DNA of 64,000 nucleotides from Hypericum androsaemum (taxonomy: Eukaryota; Streptophyta; Magnoliopsida; Malpighiales; Hypericaceae), in the NCBI GenBank assembly GCA_963995505.1, contig OZ023186.1, positions 1,488,001 through 1,552,000 of the forward strand, given 5' to 3'. Within the stretch, counting starts at the first letter, position 1. Each line of letters opens with the position of its first letter. Made by a program: the position numbers and the translations under genes. Of the stretch, positions 33,801-43,564 are shown in pieces. Under the pieces are notes generated by a model that did no database searches, was not told where the DNA came from, and worked only from the letters and a program-made list of their open reading frames with translations.

Positions 33801-34873
33801 TGTGGGATTATATAGGAAAATGGTGGAACCCTATGTTTGGATAAAAACTCGAAAATACCCTCAACAGATTCTGACCATCAGATCTGTAAAAAAAGAATTT
33901 GATCAAATCTAAAAATCCATATTTAGTCCATACCATGGAGATGATTTTTATGTAGTCCCCCTGAATCCAAATCCGGGAAAACGAGTGTCGAGCTTCTTTT
34001 CATGGCGAATAAGTTGTCAGGGAATATTGATGGATTTTGGAAACACTAGAATAGAGTAGAAAAGGAAAAGGAAGAGACGAGTAAGTTTTAGATTTCTGCT
34101 TTTATTTATATTCTCGCGCAAGAAAACGTGGACTTTGAAAAGCCGTTAATTTATTAGGTCAAAGTGGTTACTGAAGCGACACCATTTGCAGCCCAATGAG
34201 TCGAGGCCCAAGCCTAGCACTCTTTTTCCGAAACCACGTGGTATCTCGGAGTATAATGGGATACACTAATTCGAACTCGAAATCGATCATACTATAATAA
34301 AACTATTTCCTACACGTTTTTAATATAAATACATTATCTAGTCAAACTAAAACATAGCTCGTATTCTGGGATAAACATTTTTACTTTTATTACTTCTTAT
34401 TTTCTTGATCGGTGTCTACGGTATCCTTGGTTCATATCTCGGCTTTTATTGAATGTCGATATCGTGCATATGATACATACTATTAATTAACAAATTTAAG
34501 TAATAGAATAATAAAAAATTACAAAAAGAGATACTCGGAAACAAAACTGTATCAGAATTGATATTCTAACAAGCTTCTAAACAAAATCTAAATTTCTAAC
34601 CGAATTTAAATTTTGGATATAGTTCCGACGATTTTGCAAATTGAAAATTGAAAAATAGATTTAAAAAATCTAATTGAAATAAAATGCGTACAAAAACTGG
34701 TTGAATTAAGCGGATGTTAATAATGTACCATGTTACGGATTTGAAGTTTTTGGACAATGCAGTACTTGATAAAATTTATCAAACTAAATTGTACTAAATT
34801 GAATTTTTGTCTAACAAAAAGTCTCCTAAACAAATAAATGAAAAACAATAGGGAAAAAAATACGAAGAGAAAT

Positions 34874-35298
34874 CATTGTTTTCAAAAACGACCCGGAGAG
34901 CGACCCGAATTTTGGTCCGTTCTCTGGGTCAATCGGTCCGACCGGTCAAACCGGCGATCGGACCGGTAGTTTATTATATATATTTTTAATATATAAATAA
35001 TAGGTTTAAAAATTAATATTTTTGAAATGTTGGTAAATTTATTTCATATTTAGTATAATTATCTTTGTAGATTTAGTTTATTTTGTGTTGATTTAGAAAA
35101 TTCGAGTATAAAATCTGATTTTTTTTGGGTTGGGTTGGGTAAAATCTAGTTTTTGGGTTGATTTTTTTGTTAAACTTAACGAACCGGATTTTTTCGGGTC
35201 AAAAATTTGATTAGGTAACCGTTCGAACTTGGTTTTTTGCCCTGCTATTGGCTCCGATTCGTGGTCCGACCGGTCGGACTGCCGTGTCGAAAACAATG
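34874..35298. mobile_element. hAT-type MITE (425 bp) upstream of the UBA gene
   Basis: Perfect 8-bp duplication AGAGAAAT at 34866-34873 and 35299-35306. Ends CATTGTTTTC and GAAAACAATG form a 10-bp perfect TIR. GGTCCGACCGGTC motifs lie inside both ends. An 8-bp TSD fits hAT. It lies about 40 bp before the region shared with the UBA pseudogene begins, so it may sit in or near the promoter. Confidence 0.85.
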
Positions 35299-35344
35299 AG
35301 AGAAATACCTCAAAAGGCCAAAAGAAGAAGTTAGCTTTGGATTT

Positions 35345-36689
35345 TTATCAGATCTCTTTCTCTCTCTTCCCCCGAACTTTGCTCTCTCTTTTTTTCCTCA
35401 TTTTTCCCCATCCAAACCCTAATTCCGGTTCAATTCAGTTTGGGCCTCGAAATACCTCTCTCTCTCTAACTTTTTTCTTCTCCCAACCGATCTCAACCGT
35501 CCGATCGATCCCCACCGTCGCCGCCGCCACCACCACCGCCGTCGTCTTCCCTTTCGTCACTTTCTCTCTCTAGCCAAGGTTAGCTTCCCTTTTCCTTCCC
35601 CCGCCTTCCCTCTCCTTTCTCTGTCCTCGCGTTTTGTTCTTCGATTAGGGGTTGCGAACGTCGGGGGATTTGTGATTCGGTGTGGTTAGCAATTAGGTAA
35701 GTAATTGGATATTTTCCCTTTTTTTTGGAAAGAAGAGGGAAAAGTGAGGCCTGGCGGATCTTCTATAGGGGAAATATTATATCTTGTTTTGTCGTACCTT
35801 TTGTCAATTGAGTTTCTGGTGCGGAGAATTGGCGATCCTTGATTGATTACAATTGAAAAGGATGGATTTGTCGGTTACATTGCGTTGGGATTGTTCATGT
35901 GTCTGCTTTGATCCCCTTTCTGTGCTGGTGGCTGATTGCCGCCAAAACGACGGGATACCGAGGCGGAAAATGGTTTTAATGTCCACCAGCGTGTACAATG
36001 CGCAGATGGAGATAGAATTGATACGATTTCCGATGGGAATACACTTTCTGTTTCCTATATTGTGTTGGGATTCAGGCCGCACGTGCACAAATCTATTCCG
36101 TTGCGTGTATACTATTGAGAGGTCGCTTTTCTTGTTGTTGCCTGTGATTATTTTTGCTGGAAGCATTTGTGGAGTGGGTGATTTCACCTGGCTGCAGTGT
36201 GCTCCAAGCACACTCCTTTTAAAGAGTTTTCCGTTTCTCTTTGGATTAGCATTTGCATATGTTGACCCACTCTTCTTTTCCTTGGCATTATTGGGTGTTC
36301 CATATTGGAGTATGCTTAAGTTTCCTTTTCTTTTTTGCCATTGAACTTATCATTTCCCAGTGAGGATGATGTTCCTTTCGTCTGTACAGCCTGAACTGTT
36401 CTCGACGTTTTAGTACTGCGATTCCTTTATGATTCATTTGCAATTTCTTCTTCGTACATGCCAGGGAATCTTTGACCCTTTTTGTTTTTCCTCAGTGCCA
36501 TCCATGACTTTGCTTGTTGATTTTGTAACGTTATATTTGATTGCTGATGTCAAAGAATCCTGTTTTCATTTTTTTTGCTCTAGAAACTACTGCTCACATC
36601 ACATAGGTTGATTTCTTCTTTTTTCTTTTACTTTGAGCGGTTAGTTGAATAATTAAATCAACCTGCAGGAAGATATTTGCTTTCCTAGG
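35345..36689 (+). other. 5' UTR and UTR intron of the UBA gene
   Basis: A CT-rich leader (35345-35578) ends CCAAG|GTTAGC. A T-rich intron runs 35579-36668 and ends CCTGCAG. Twenty-one bases then lead to the ATG at 36690. The same layout at 24692-26076 in the pseudogene supports the model. Confidence 0.7.
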
Positions 36690-38648
36690 ATGTCGCCAGC
36701 ATCAAGATCCAAGTCCAAGGAAAAAAAGGCTGCGAAGGAACCCCAGAAGGCATCATCAAAACCTGCTGGGCCTGGTAATGCTGGTAATGGTGCCCCAGCT
36801 ACTGCATATAATCCAATTTCCGAAACGTTTCACACCATTGAAACATCTCCCACGTCATCTGTTCCTATGATTCAGACAAATGGTCGTTTTTGCAATATAG
36901 ATGAGATAGATGATCAGTTAGGTGTTTCCAATGGAGTTGGGGCCGATGATGATTCTGTGTCAAATAATGGAAGCTGGTCTGGCGAGTCAGAAGATCACAA
37001 AGAGAAGACTTCAGGAATGCCTCTTCGGCAAGAAGCTGTACCTGGAGCTGACAATGACAGGCGGGAAAAGATTCGTCAAAAGAATGAGAAGAAACATCAG
37101 CGTCAAAAGGAGAGGCGGGCACAGGAATTACATGAGCGCTGCTGTGTCTATATAATGTCCAGAAAGCTTGAAGCACGGGTTCAGCAGCTTGTGTCAATGG
37201 GATTCTCACATGAGCGTTCAACAGCTGCTTTAATGTTGAATGAAGGGAAATTAGAGGAATCTATTGCATGGCTGTTTGAGGCGGGTGAAGATGTGGATAA
37301 GTACAGGGATCATAATGTTGGTGGGGGTAACTTGAAGATAGACATAGTAGAAGAGCTTGCTAGGATCTCCGATATGGAAATCCAATACAAGTTCTCGAAG
37401 CAGGAGGTTGAAAGAGCAGTAGTTGCCTCAGAGGGTGATCTTGATAAGGCGGCTGAAGGTTTGAGGGCCCTTAAGTTGGACCCACCTACCACTCTTCTAA
37501 AGCCAGAAGAAAGGGATGATCTTTCAACGGCTCACAATGGTAAGCTATCATTTGACCAGAATGTTGGCAGACCACTACCGAAACCCAATCCAACTTCCAT
37601 GGCTCAAGTTAGAAGAGATGACAGGGACTTCAATTACACAAAAGCACCTGTCGCTGTTATGGGGTCTTCAGAGATTGGGAGTAAAGCTGTACAAACTTTG
37701 AAGAGAATACCACCCAAAATGGACTGGGCAAAACCTCAGCAAGCAGCAGTGCTGGCTGAGAAAAGGTGGCCTAATGCAGGCTCAATTCCTTCTGTTTCTT
37801 ATTCTTTGGCCTCGCATTTGCAAGTTTCCCCTGTTCCTGCCAAGACAGAAACCCGTTTTCCAGTTGCTGGCAGTGAATATAAGAACCTCCAGCCAACCGT
37901 CAGAGAACCAGTCATCATGATGCAACGCCCTCAATCTGTAAATATGAAACAGGTTCCGGCTACAAGTATAAGCTCATCTCCTCCGGGACCTGCTGCAAGC
38001 TGGTTTCCTGCTACTAGTGGTGTGGATATCGTGAAACCAAATGGTTTGGTGCCTCACATCCCTAGCACAATTAATCCCAGCCCAAGCAACCCAAGCTCAA
38101 ATCAGATGTTTCACCAACTACAGTATCAACAACAGCAACACTTTCTCCCCGGTAGCAGCCCTAGAGATTCTTCCGGTATTAGCAGAGGGAATGGTTTGTG
38201 GAATAGAGCAGGTCCATCGCCGACACTTTCTGCTGCCTCTTCTCTGGGGTTGTTCTCTGGTTTGGGTACAACTGGTTTGTCCGGGGCATCCTCCCCAGTT
38301 GACTGGAGCACTGCTGGGACAATGACACAGTTAGATTACACCAACATAGACTGGAGTTTGGATCGAGGAGGTTTGTCTTCCCCCAGGACAAATGGATTCT
38401 GGCTTGGGTCGGGTTCTTTCAGGAATGGCTCCCACATGTATGAGTCGAACGTTAATGCCCTAGGTGTGAACCTGGCCATGAGATCCACCCCTAGTGGCAA
38501 TGGTGTAGCAGTCCCAGGACTACAAGATGGCGGGGTGCATAGCGCAGAAGCTACTTCATCATCTGGTTCACAGGAGTGGACTTCACCATTTGAAGGGAAT
38601 GATATCTTTAGCTTACCCAGACAGTTTGTTTCGTCTCCATCCCTGTAG
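36690..38648 (+). CDS. UBA-domain protein, 652 aa, single coding exon
   Basis: An intact frame from ATG 36690 to TAG 38648. The N-terminus is Lys/Ala-rich and low complexity (1-40). A charged helix RREKIRQKNEKKHQRQKERR lies at 124-143. Residues about 157-199 form a UBA domain with the MGF loop at 170-172 (QQLVSMGFSHERSTAALML), and 219-262 look like a second UBA-type three-helix bundle. The rest is Pro/Ser/Asn/Gln-rich and probably disordered. UBA domains bind ubiquitin, so a role as a ubiquitin-binding adaptor is likely, but I cannot assign a pathway. Its dead copy is at 24692-27473. Confidence 0.9.
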   Translation: MSPASRSKSKEKKAAKEPQKASSKPAGPGNAGNGAPATAYNPISETFHTIETSPTSSVPMIQTNGRFCNIDEIDDQLGVSNGVGADDDSVSNNGSWSGESEDHKEKTSGMPLRQEAVPGADNDRREKIRQKNEKKHQRQKERRAQELHERCCVYIMSRKLEARVQQLVSMGFSHERSTAALMLNEGKLEESIAWLFEAGEDVDKYRDHNVGGGNLKIDIVEELARISDMEIQYKFSKQEVERAVVASEGDLDKAAEGLRALKLDPPTTLLKPEERDDLSTAHNGKLSFDQNVGRPLPKPNPTSMAQVRRDDRDFNYTKAPVAVMGSSEIGSKAVQTLKRIPPKMDWAKPQQAAVLAEKRWPNAGSIPSVSYSLASHLQVSPVPAKTETRFPVAGSEYKNLQPTVREPVIMMQRPQSVNMKQVPATSISSSPPGPAASWFPATSGVDIVKPNGLVPHIPSTINPSPSNPSSNQMFHQLQYQQQQHFLPGSSPRDSSGISRGNGLWNRAGPSPTLSAASSLGLFSGLGTTGLSGASSPVDWSTAGTMTQLDYTNIDWSLDRGGLSSPRTNGFWLGSGSFRNGSHMYESNVNALGVNLAMRSTPSGNGVAVPGLQDGGVHSAEATSSSGSQEWTSPFEGNDIFSLPRQFVSSPSL

Positions 38649-39535
38649 GGCCAGGGAGGAATGGATCCAAATGAATAAATGAAAAAAAAAGGACACGAAA
38701 AGAATGTGTTTGGATTTGATGTTGGTATTGGTTCTTATGATGCAGCTGTCTTTGATTGTTGGTGAAATATCCTTTTAGTGAAAATGGCGTCCGAGAATCT
38801 TTTCCTTTGTCTTTATATTCACCTTTAGCTGACAAGACGTAAGCCATAATAGGAAATGAACTAAACCATCAAATGGATGTCCCGAGAGAGACGAAACTGA
38901 GAAGAAAAAGATTGCAAAAGTTGTTCTCTCTCATCCTTGCGAGAGCTTCCTTGTGTCAGGCTAGACAGCACAAGTGAACTAATGCGAGTTACTTCATTTT
39001 GTTTGTTTGAAATGATCAACTAATTCGAGTTTGGGTCAAGTTCACGGCTTTTTTTTGTCAGGGCTCAAAGTTAAATTAAGGACAACTCGTCTCGGTTGTA
39101 CAGAACGAATTTTTCAAAGCCGAAAACTATTTCAACAGAACAATGTAACATTTGCACCTGCAACAATCATCGTTCTTGTGGTCATTGGTATACAACATTC
39201 GAAACTGTCTTTGGCACAAAGGCTGAACAACATAGATTACAACAACAGTTTGGATCTATGTATATTAGCTCAATTCCCGTCTGCCGAATGTTCGATGAGC
39301 TCGGATAGCTCCAGGAAAGCTGCAAATGATATCAAGATTTGACGGCAACCGTAAAACAGGAAGGTCCTATATAGTGTGGCTGTGTGATCTTCTGTTCCCT
39401 AGGATCTTGTTGAAAGAGTGGTCTTATTGTGTAAGATGGATGAACCGGTATAGATAAATGAGGGCGTATTAAAATGCTATTCAATCATGAAATCAACTAC
39501 AACATGGTGGTCAGCTTTCTTACAAAGCATTTATG
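38649..39535. other. Convergent 3' flanks of the UBA gene (+) and ispE (-)
   Basis: Includes the UBA gene 3' UTR (T-rich from about 38700) and probably the ispE 3' UTR. Open frames here (up to 103 codons at 39031) show no family resemblance. Confidence 0.5.
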
Positions 39536-42528
39536 TTACTCTGTAAACTTGGAAAATTCAGATGCTGGGTCTGTTGCAGTGGCTGAAGCAGGTTGCTTGT
39601 ACCATTCGTTTTCTTCACGAGTCAAGAAGTTGGCTTCTGAAGCAACAAAAAATAGGAAGATTGGACATCAGGTGATTATTTATTTTGTTGTTTGAAAACC
39701 ATATCAAGTCTTGTCTCATCTTTTCAACCTTTCTACACAGTTCACTTGAACAAGCAAAGGTTGGAAGAACTAAGAACGCAATGTTCTCAAATGAGAAGAA
39801 ACTGGCGATATGATTCCTGAGCTTGGCTAGATTACCTGACAAGAAAACATCTCGGTACTCATCTTCATCATAGATGAATTGCGGAGGCTCTGGTGAACCG
39901 ATCCCAACGATCGTGCTTCCACTGTCAAACAGAGAATCATGGTCATGCAAATGAGTGTATTCAGTTATCGTACTCGATTTTTCCAAGTATAACAAAACCT
40001 TATGAACCCTTTTCTCAAGTGTTCGAGTATATCATAGGCCAATAATTTATCAATTTATTCATCTCCTGAACGAAATCACAACTTTTCAAAATTCTCCAGC
40101 CATTTGCAGCTAAAGAATTCTCTCTACCCCTTATTAGCATGCAGGTGTATCTTCCCATTTCTGTAACTATGATCTCAGACCACAACTTCAAACAATCATA
40201 ACCACAGGTAAAAGCACATAAGTTGACATGATAATTCATGTTCTTTCCTTCTACCATCAGCATCTAGGAATTTGATCTCCTATGAGGTTATCCAATTCCA
40301 GAGACAAAAGTAAAACCACATTCCAGAATGAGAATTATAATTCATATGATGTACCTTCCTGACATGAAAACAGCATCATATTGTCCACGGCCAGCAGCTA
40401 TTATGCGCTGTTTCAGTCTTCTGAGTGTCGGGACAAATTCAAATGCAGGAGTTTCTGCAGCGGACACGAGAAAGTAAATAACTAATTGAAGCTCCAAGAA
40501 GAGAGAGAAGGAAGCTCAGCATACAGCTTAACATAAACCTGCACAGAACAGCTATTACGAACTAACTTGGGCACAGATTACTGGGGATTTCGAAGGGAAA
40601 ATTAAAGAGAAAGGCATTGTAAGTACCCAAATCGTTGATGCAGACATCTTGAGATATTCCACTATTTGAGATCTTCTCCAGTAATGTTAAAGGATCAATT
40701 GGGGTGGTTTTCTCCAATCGAAACCGCTGACAAAGCAAAGTTGTTGAATCAGCAATATGTTATTGGGATGTGAGGAAATTGCAAATGAGGCTGCTTCAGT
40801 ACTCTATAGCTTTATTACCTTGTAAACTTCAGCAGTTGGGCATGCTTCCTGGGGTTTTACGAGAACCATAGGAAGGTTTAAAGGTACTGGTGGAGGAATA
40901 TCTTGAACAATCTACAGAAATGCGGAAATGTCAATAAATCAGAAATGAGTTGCTCCTCTGAAAAATGCATGCGAAAGTGTTGAAGTAAAGAATCAAGAGT
41001 AGCTTTTCATGGATCGAGGGAAGCGCTAAACCAACAGATACTATGCGCAAATCTCTAAACCGGCTGAAATCTTCGGCTGAATGAGATTATTAGCCAACAT
41101 CTTTCAAGAAAAGAACTTGTACCTCACCACGGCCAGTACAATAAGCTGCTCCATGGGAGAAGAAGAAAGGAATATCTGATCCAATCTCGCCTGACCATTC
41201 CTGGAGTTCCTTCTCAGATGCAAGAGAACCACTGAACTGATTTGCTGCCCACAGTGCGGTTGCAGCATTACTGCTTCCACCACCAAGCCCTGCTCCGGTT
41301 GGCACCTTCTTGTCCAAATGGATCTGCCAACAGTTTTGGTGGAGAACTCTAGCTTAACATCAACTACTACGCTTGAAGTTCTTAGTTAACTCCAAAACAT
41401 CCATATCATCGGTTGTAGATCTTACCCAAAAGAACTTGTCAGTCCCAGTCTTTTTTCTATACAGATTAAGGGCCTTAATAATCTGCAAAGAAGGACTCCA
41501 AAAAGATGGTACCAAGCTCTATAAAACAAACAAGGAATGCAAAACCAAACAATTCAACAGCGTCTCTAACCAAGTTCCTTTCGTCGAGAGGGACCCCGGG
41601 TACATTGGTCGACAAACAATCCTTGCTTTTTGATGGTGACAAAGAGAACTTGATAATGTCTCCTAAACTAATCACCTGAAATCACAAAGAGAACATACAA
41701 ATCTCCTTAAACCAAAGGCTAACTAACTCCACACGAACTCAGAACCTAAACTCTACACAAAAACATCTCGTTTCTGAGGCATTAACCAAAATCCATAAGA
41801 ATCTGTATGTTAGAAACTTTATTTCATTTATCGGGGATTGTAGTTCGATTGGCCATTTACTGGGGATTGTAGCTCAATTGGTCAGAGCACCGCCCTGTCA
41901 AGGTCTGATTTAGGATTTCCTAAGAATAAACTTAGTCAAATTCGACATTTCATATATAACCGTATAATTGAACAAACTTACATGAAAGAGAGATGCCAAA
42001 TCATGGTACCCATCTTCTCTCTTGCTGGTAATTCTCAAGAAAACATTAATCTGCATCATAAACCACACACCACAGTATAAGTCAACATTCTACACAAAAA
42101 TAAGAGAAAAAGTCTACTCTTGGTAAGAAAATTAGATACCTTGCAAGGAGAGAAAAGGGTGAGCCTAGAAAGAGGAGCCTCCTCATCCACCGCATTAGCC
42201 AACTTGTTTATCCTGTCTTCAGGATTATACACTATCTAATTCCCAATTCCAACCCAGATCACCACAAACCAAAACCAAGTCATTAGAGCACCAATAAAGG
42301 TCAAAGCTTTAAACTTTGAACAGCAAAAAAGACGTTGACTTTGACTACCTCCAGCTGTTTCCGGTCGGCCTTAACTACTACGGGCCTTTGAAATGGAACC
42401 CGGTGGTTGAATCTCAGGGACCCAGTTGGGTTAAAGGAAGAAAGGCGACAGCTTTTGTTGAAGGCGTTGAAGGAGGAGGGCCGGACTTGGACGAGGTTGT
42501 TGTTGGAGAGGAAGCAAGAGGAAGCCAT
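39536..42528 (-). CDS. ispE: 4-(cytidine 5'-diphospho)-2-C-methyl-D-erythritol kinase, plastid (IspE/CMK), 395 aa
   Basis: Eleven minus-strand exons (42528-42349, 42235-42140, 42050-41982, 41675-41571, 41482-41426, 41323-41123, 40911-40819, 40726-40627, 40454-40355, 39921-39836, 39636-39536) join to 395 codons plus TAA. All introns are GT-AG. Residues 1-60 are Ser/Asn-rich with few acidic residues, a likely chloroplast transit peptide. The mature part opens LTLFSPCKINVFLRI. VPTGAGLGGGSSNAATALW is the GHMP-kinase ATP loop, and MSGSGSTIVGIGS is the C-terminal GHMP motif. The enzyme phosphorylates CDP-ME in the MEP isoprenoid pathway. Intron 3 carries a tRNA-like fragment. Confidence 0.97.
41863..41903 (+). 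pseudogene. trnD-GUC: 5' half of plastid-type tRNA-Asp(GUC), nuclear copy in ispE intron 3
   Basis: GGGATTGTAGCTCAATTGG followed by TCAGAGCACCGCCCTGTCAAGG matches the acceptor 5' strand, D arm and anticodon arm (anticodon GTC) of chloroplast trnD as I recall it. The 3' half (variable loop, T arm, acceptor 3' strand) is missing. A second, shorter partial copy, GGGGATTGTAGTTCGATTGG, lies at 41833-41852. Not functional. Confidence 0.75.
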
Positions 42529-43564
42529 TGGCTTTTGGTTTGTGTTTAATTAACCAGTCTGGTTGGTAGTGTTTGCTACATGTAGCTTATGTGTTACATG
42601 TGCTTAACTATAAAGATTCCAACTTTCGGAAAAAAAATTAAGATACTATATGTTTTGTCTAGGAGTTCACATTGAAACTTTTTTATATCAGTTGATATTC
42701 TATCTTAATTCGCTGATTAATTTATTTTTGAATTGAATTTAAGATAAAGTTGGTGGTTTTGAGTTTATTTTTTATTTTTATCACCCGATATTTGGACACT
42801 TATTGGGTCGATTAATCTACATTATAGTCGGATGAGACTTTTAAAAGATAGTAAAATTCAAGGGATAAAACTTGAAATTTTTATGTTAAATTGCAACTTG
42901 GTTTTGAGTTTATTTGATGCACCATTTATTTTCATTGTTTTTAGTTTTGAAGGGAATGCACCATTTAATTTAGGACAGCCATTAAACAGAGACCAAAGCA
43001 ATTCCCCTGCAACGGGGGCTTGTGCCTGCTAGTCCCAATCCATGTCCAATGGAAAAGGTCAGATTTGGTAGGTGGGATGAGGTTATTTAATAGATTTTCT
43101 TAATCTATGATTGCCTGACCACGTGAAATTAATTAATCGGTAGTCAACTTTACAAAAAAGTATGAAATTTTAATAATGTTATTAATATAAGAGTATCTGA
43201 ATTCTTTACGATTCGATCAACATAAATGCTCAACGAATTAATTGAATTGTGTAGTCTAACTTGCAGAAATCTTTCCTATTTAACTTGCGAATTTTTTTTA
43301 ATAAATATAATCTATTTATAAAAATATATATATTAAAATTCACATGAAATCTTGTAATTAGAATTTTAGTTATAAAAAGAGCAACGTTAGACTCAGATAT
43401 AAATTAGTCGGTTGTTAATCGGCAGCTGTCCCACGTTATCTTTGACAGGAGAAGCATCCATCACCCGTTTCAGTTGGTCCTCCTTACACTAGTTTAATGT
43501 TCAGTTTCCTTCCACCTCTTTCCATAAGAGGGAAGAGAGCATAATAACAAGAACCAGTTGGGAA
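42529..43564. other. Shared upstream region of ispE (-) and the transporter gene (+)
   Basis: About 1 kb between the two divergent start codons, very AT-rich at 42600-42850 and 43180-43380. Both neighbours encode plastid proteins, so a shared light- or plastid-responsive promoter is possible but no specific motif stood out. No gene seen. Confidence 0.5.

Larger units (their letters stand above)
32982..33974. mobile_element. 993-bp Mutator-like TIR element inside duplicate NC2-alpha exon 1
   Basis: TIRs are GGGTTCAAATTCAGTGGGGA on the left and GGATTTGGATTCAGGGGGAC from the right. Flanking 9-mers GGGGAAGCG (32973-32981) and GGGAAAACG (33975-33983) match at 7 of 9. The paralogous locus has a single GGGGAAGCG there (15123-15131), confirming insertion. 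The interior has a tandem ATTGGTTTC array (33100-33500) and a G-rich stretch, and no transposase. Confidence 0.85.
32876..34770 (-). pseudogene. Duplicate NC2-alpha 5' end: intron 1, exon 1, promoter (segmental duplication, copy 2)
   Basis: 32876-32981 matches NC2-alpha intron 1 (15023-15131) and 33975 onward matches exon 1 and its upstream DNA, with a TIR element between. Exon 1 here (about 34007 down to 33984) starts ATG AAA AGA AGC, one base shorter than the intact copy (ATG AAG AAG AAG), so the frame is lost after three codons. No exon 2-6 exists beyond the copia junction. Its upstream region carries the uninterrupted site (ACATTATCTAGTC) for the TIR element of copy 1. Confidence 0.88.

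Noticed and set aside
41833..41903. A functional nuclear tRNA-Asp gene
   Set aside because: Only the 5' half is present; no T arm or 3' acceptor strand follows.
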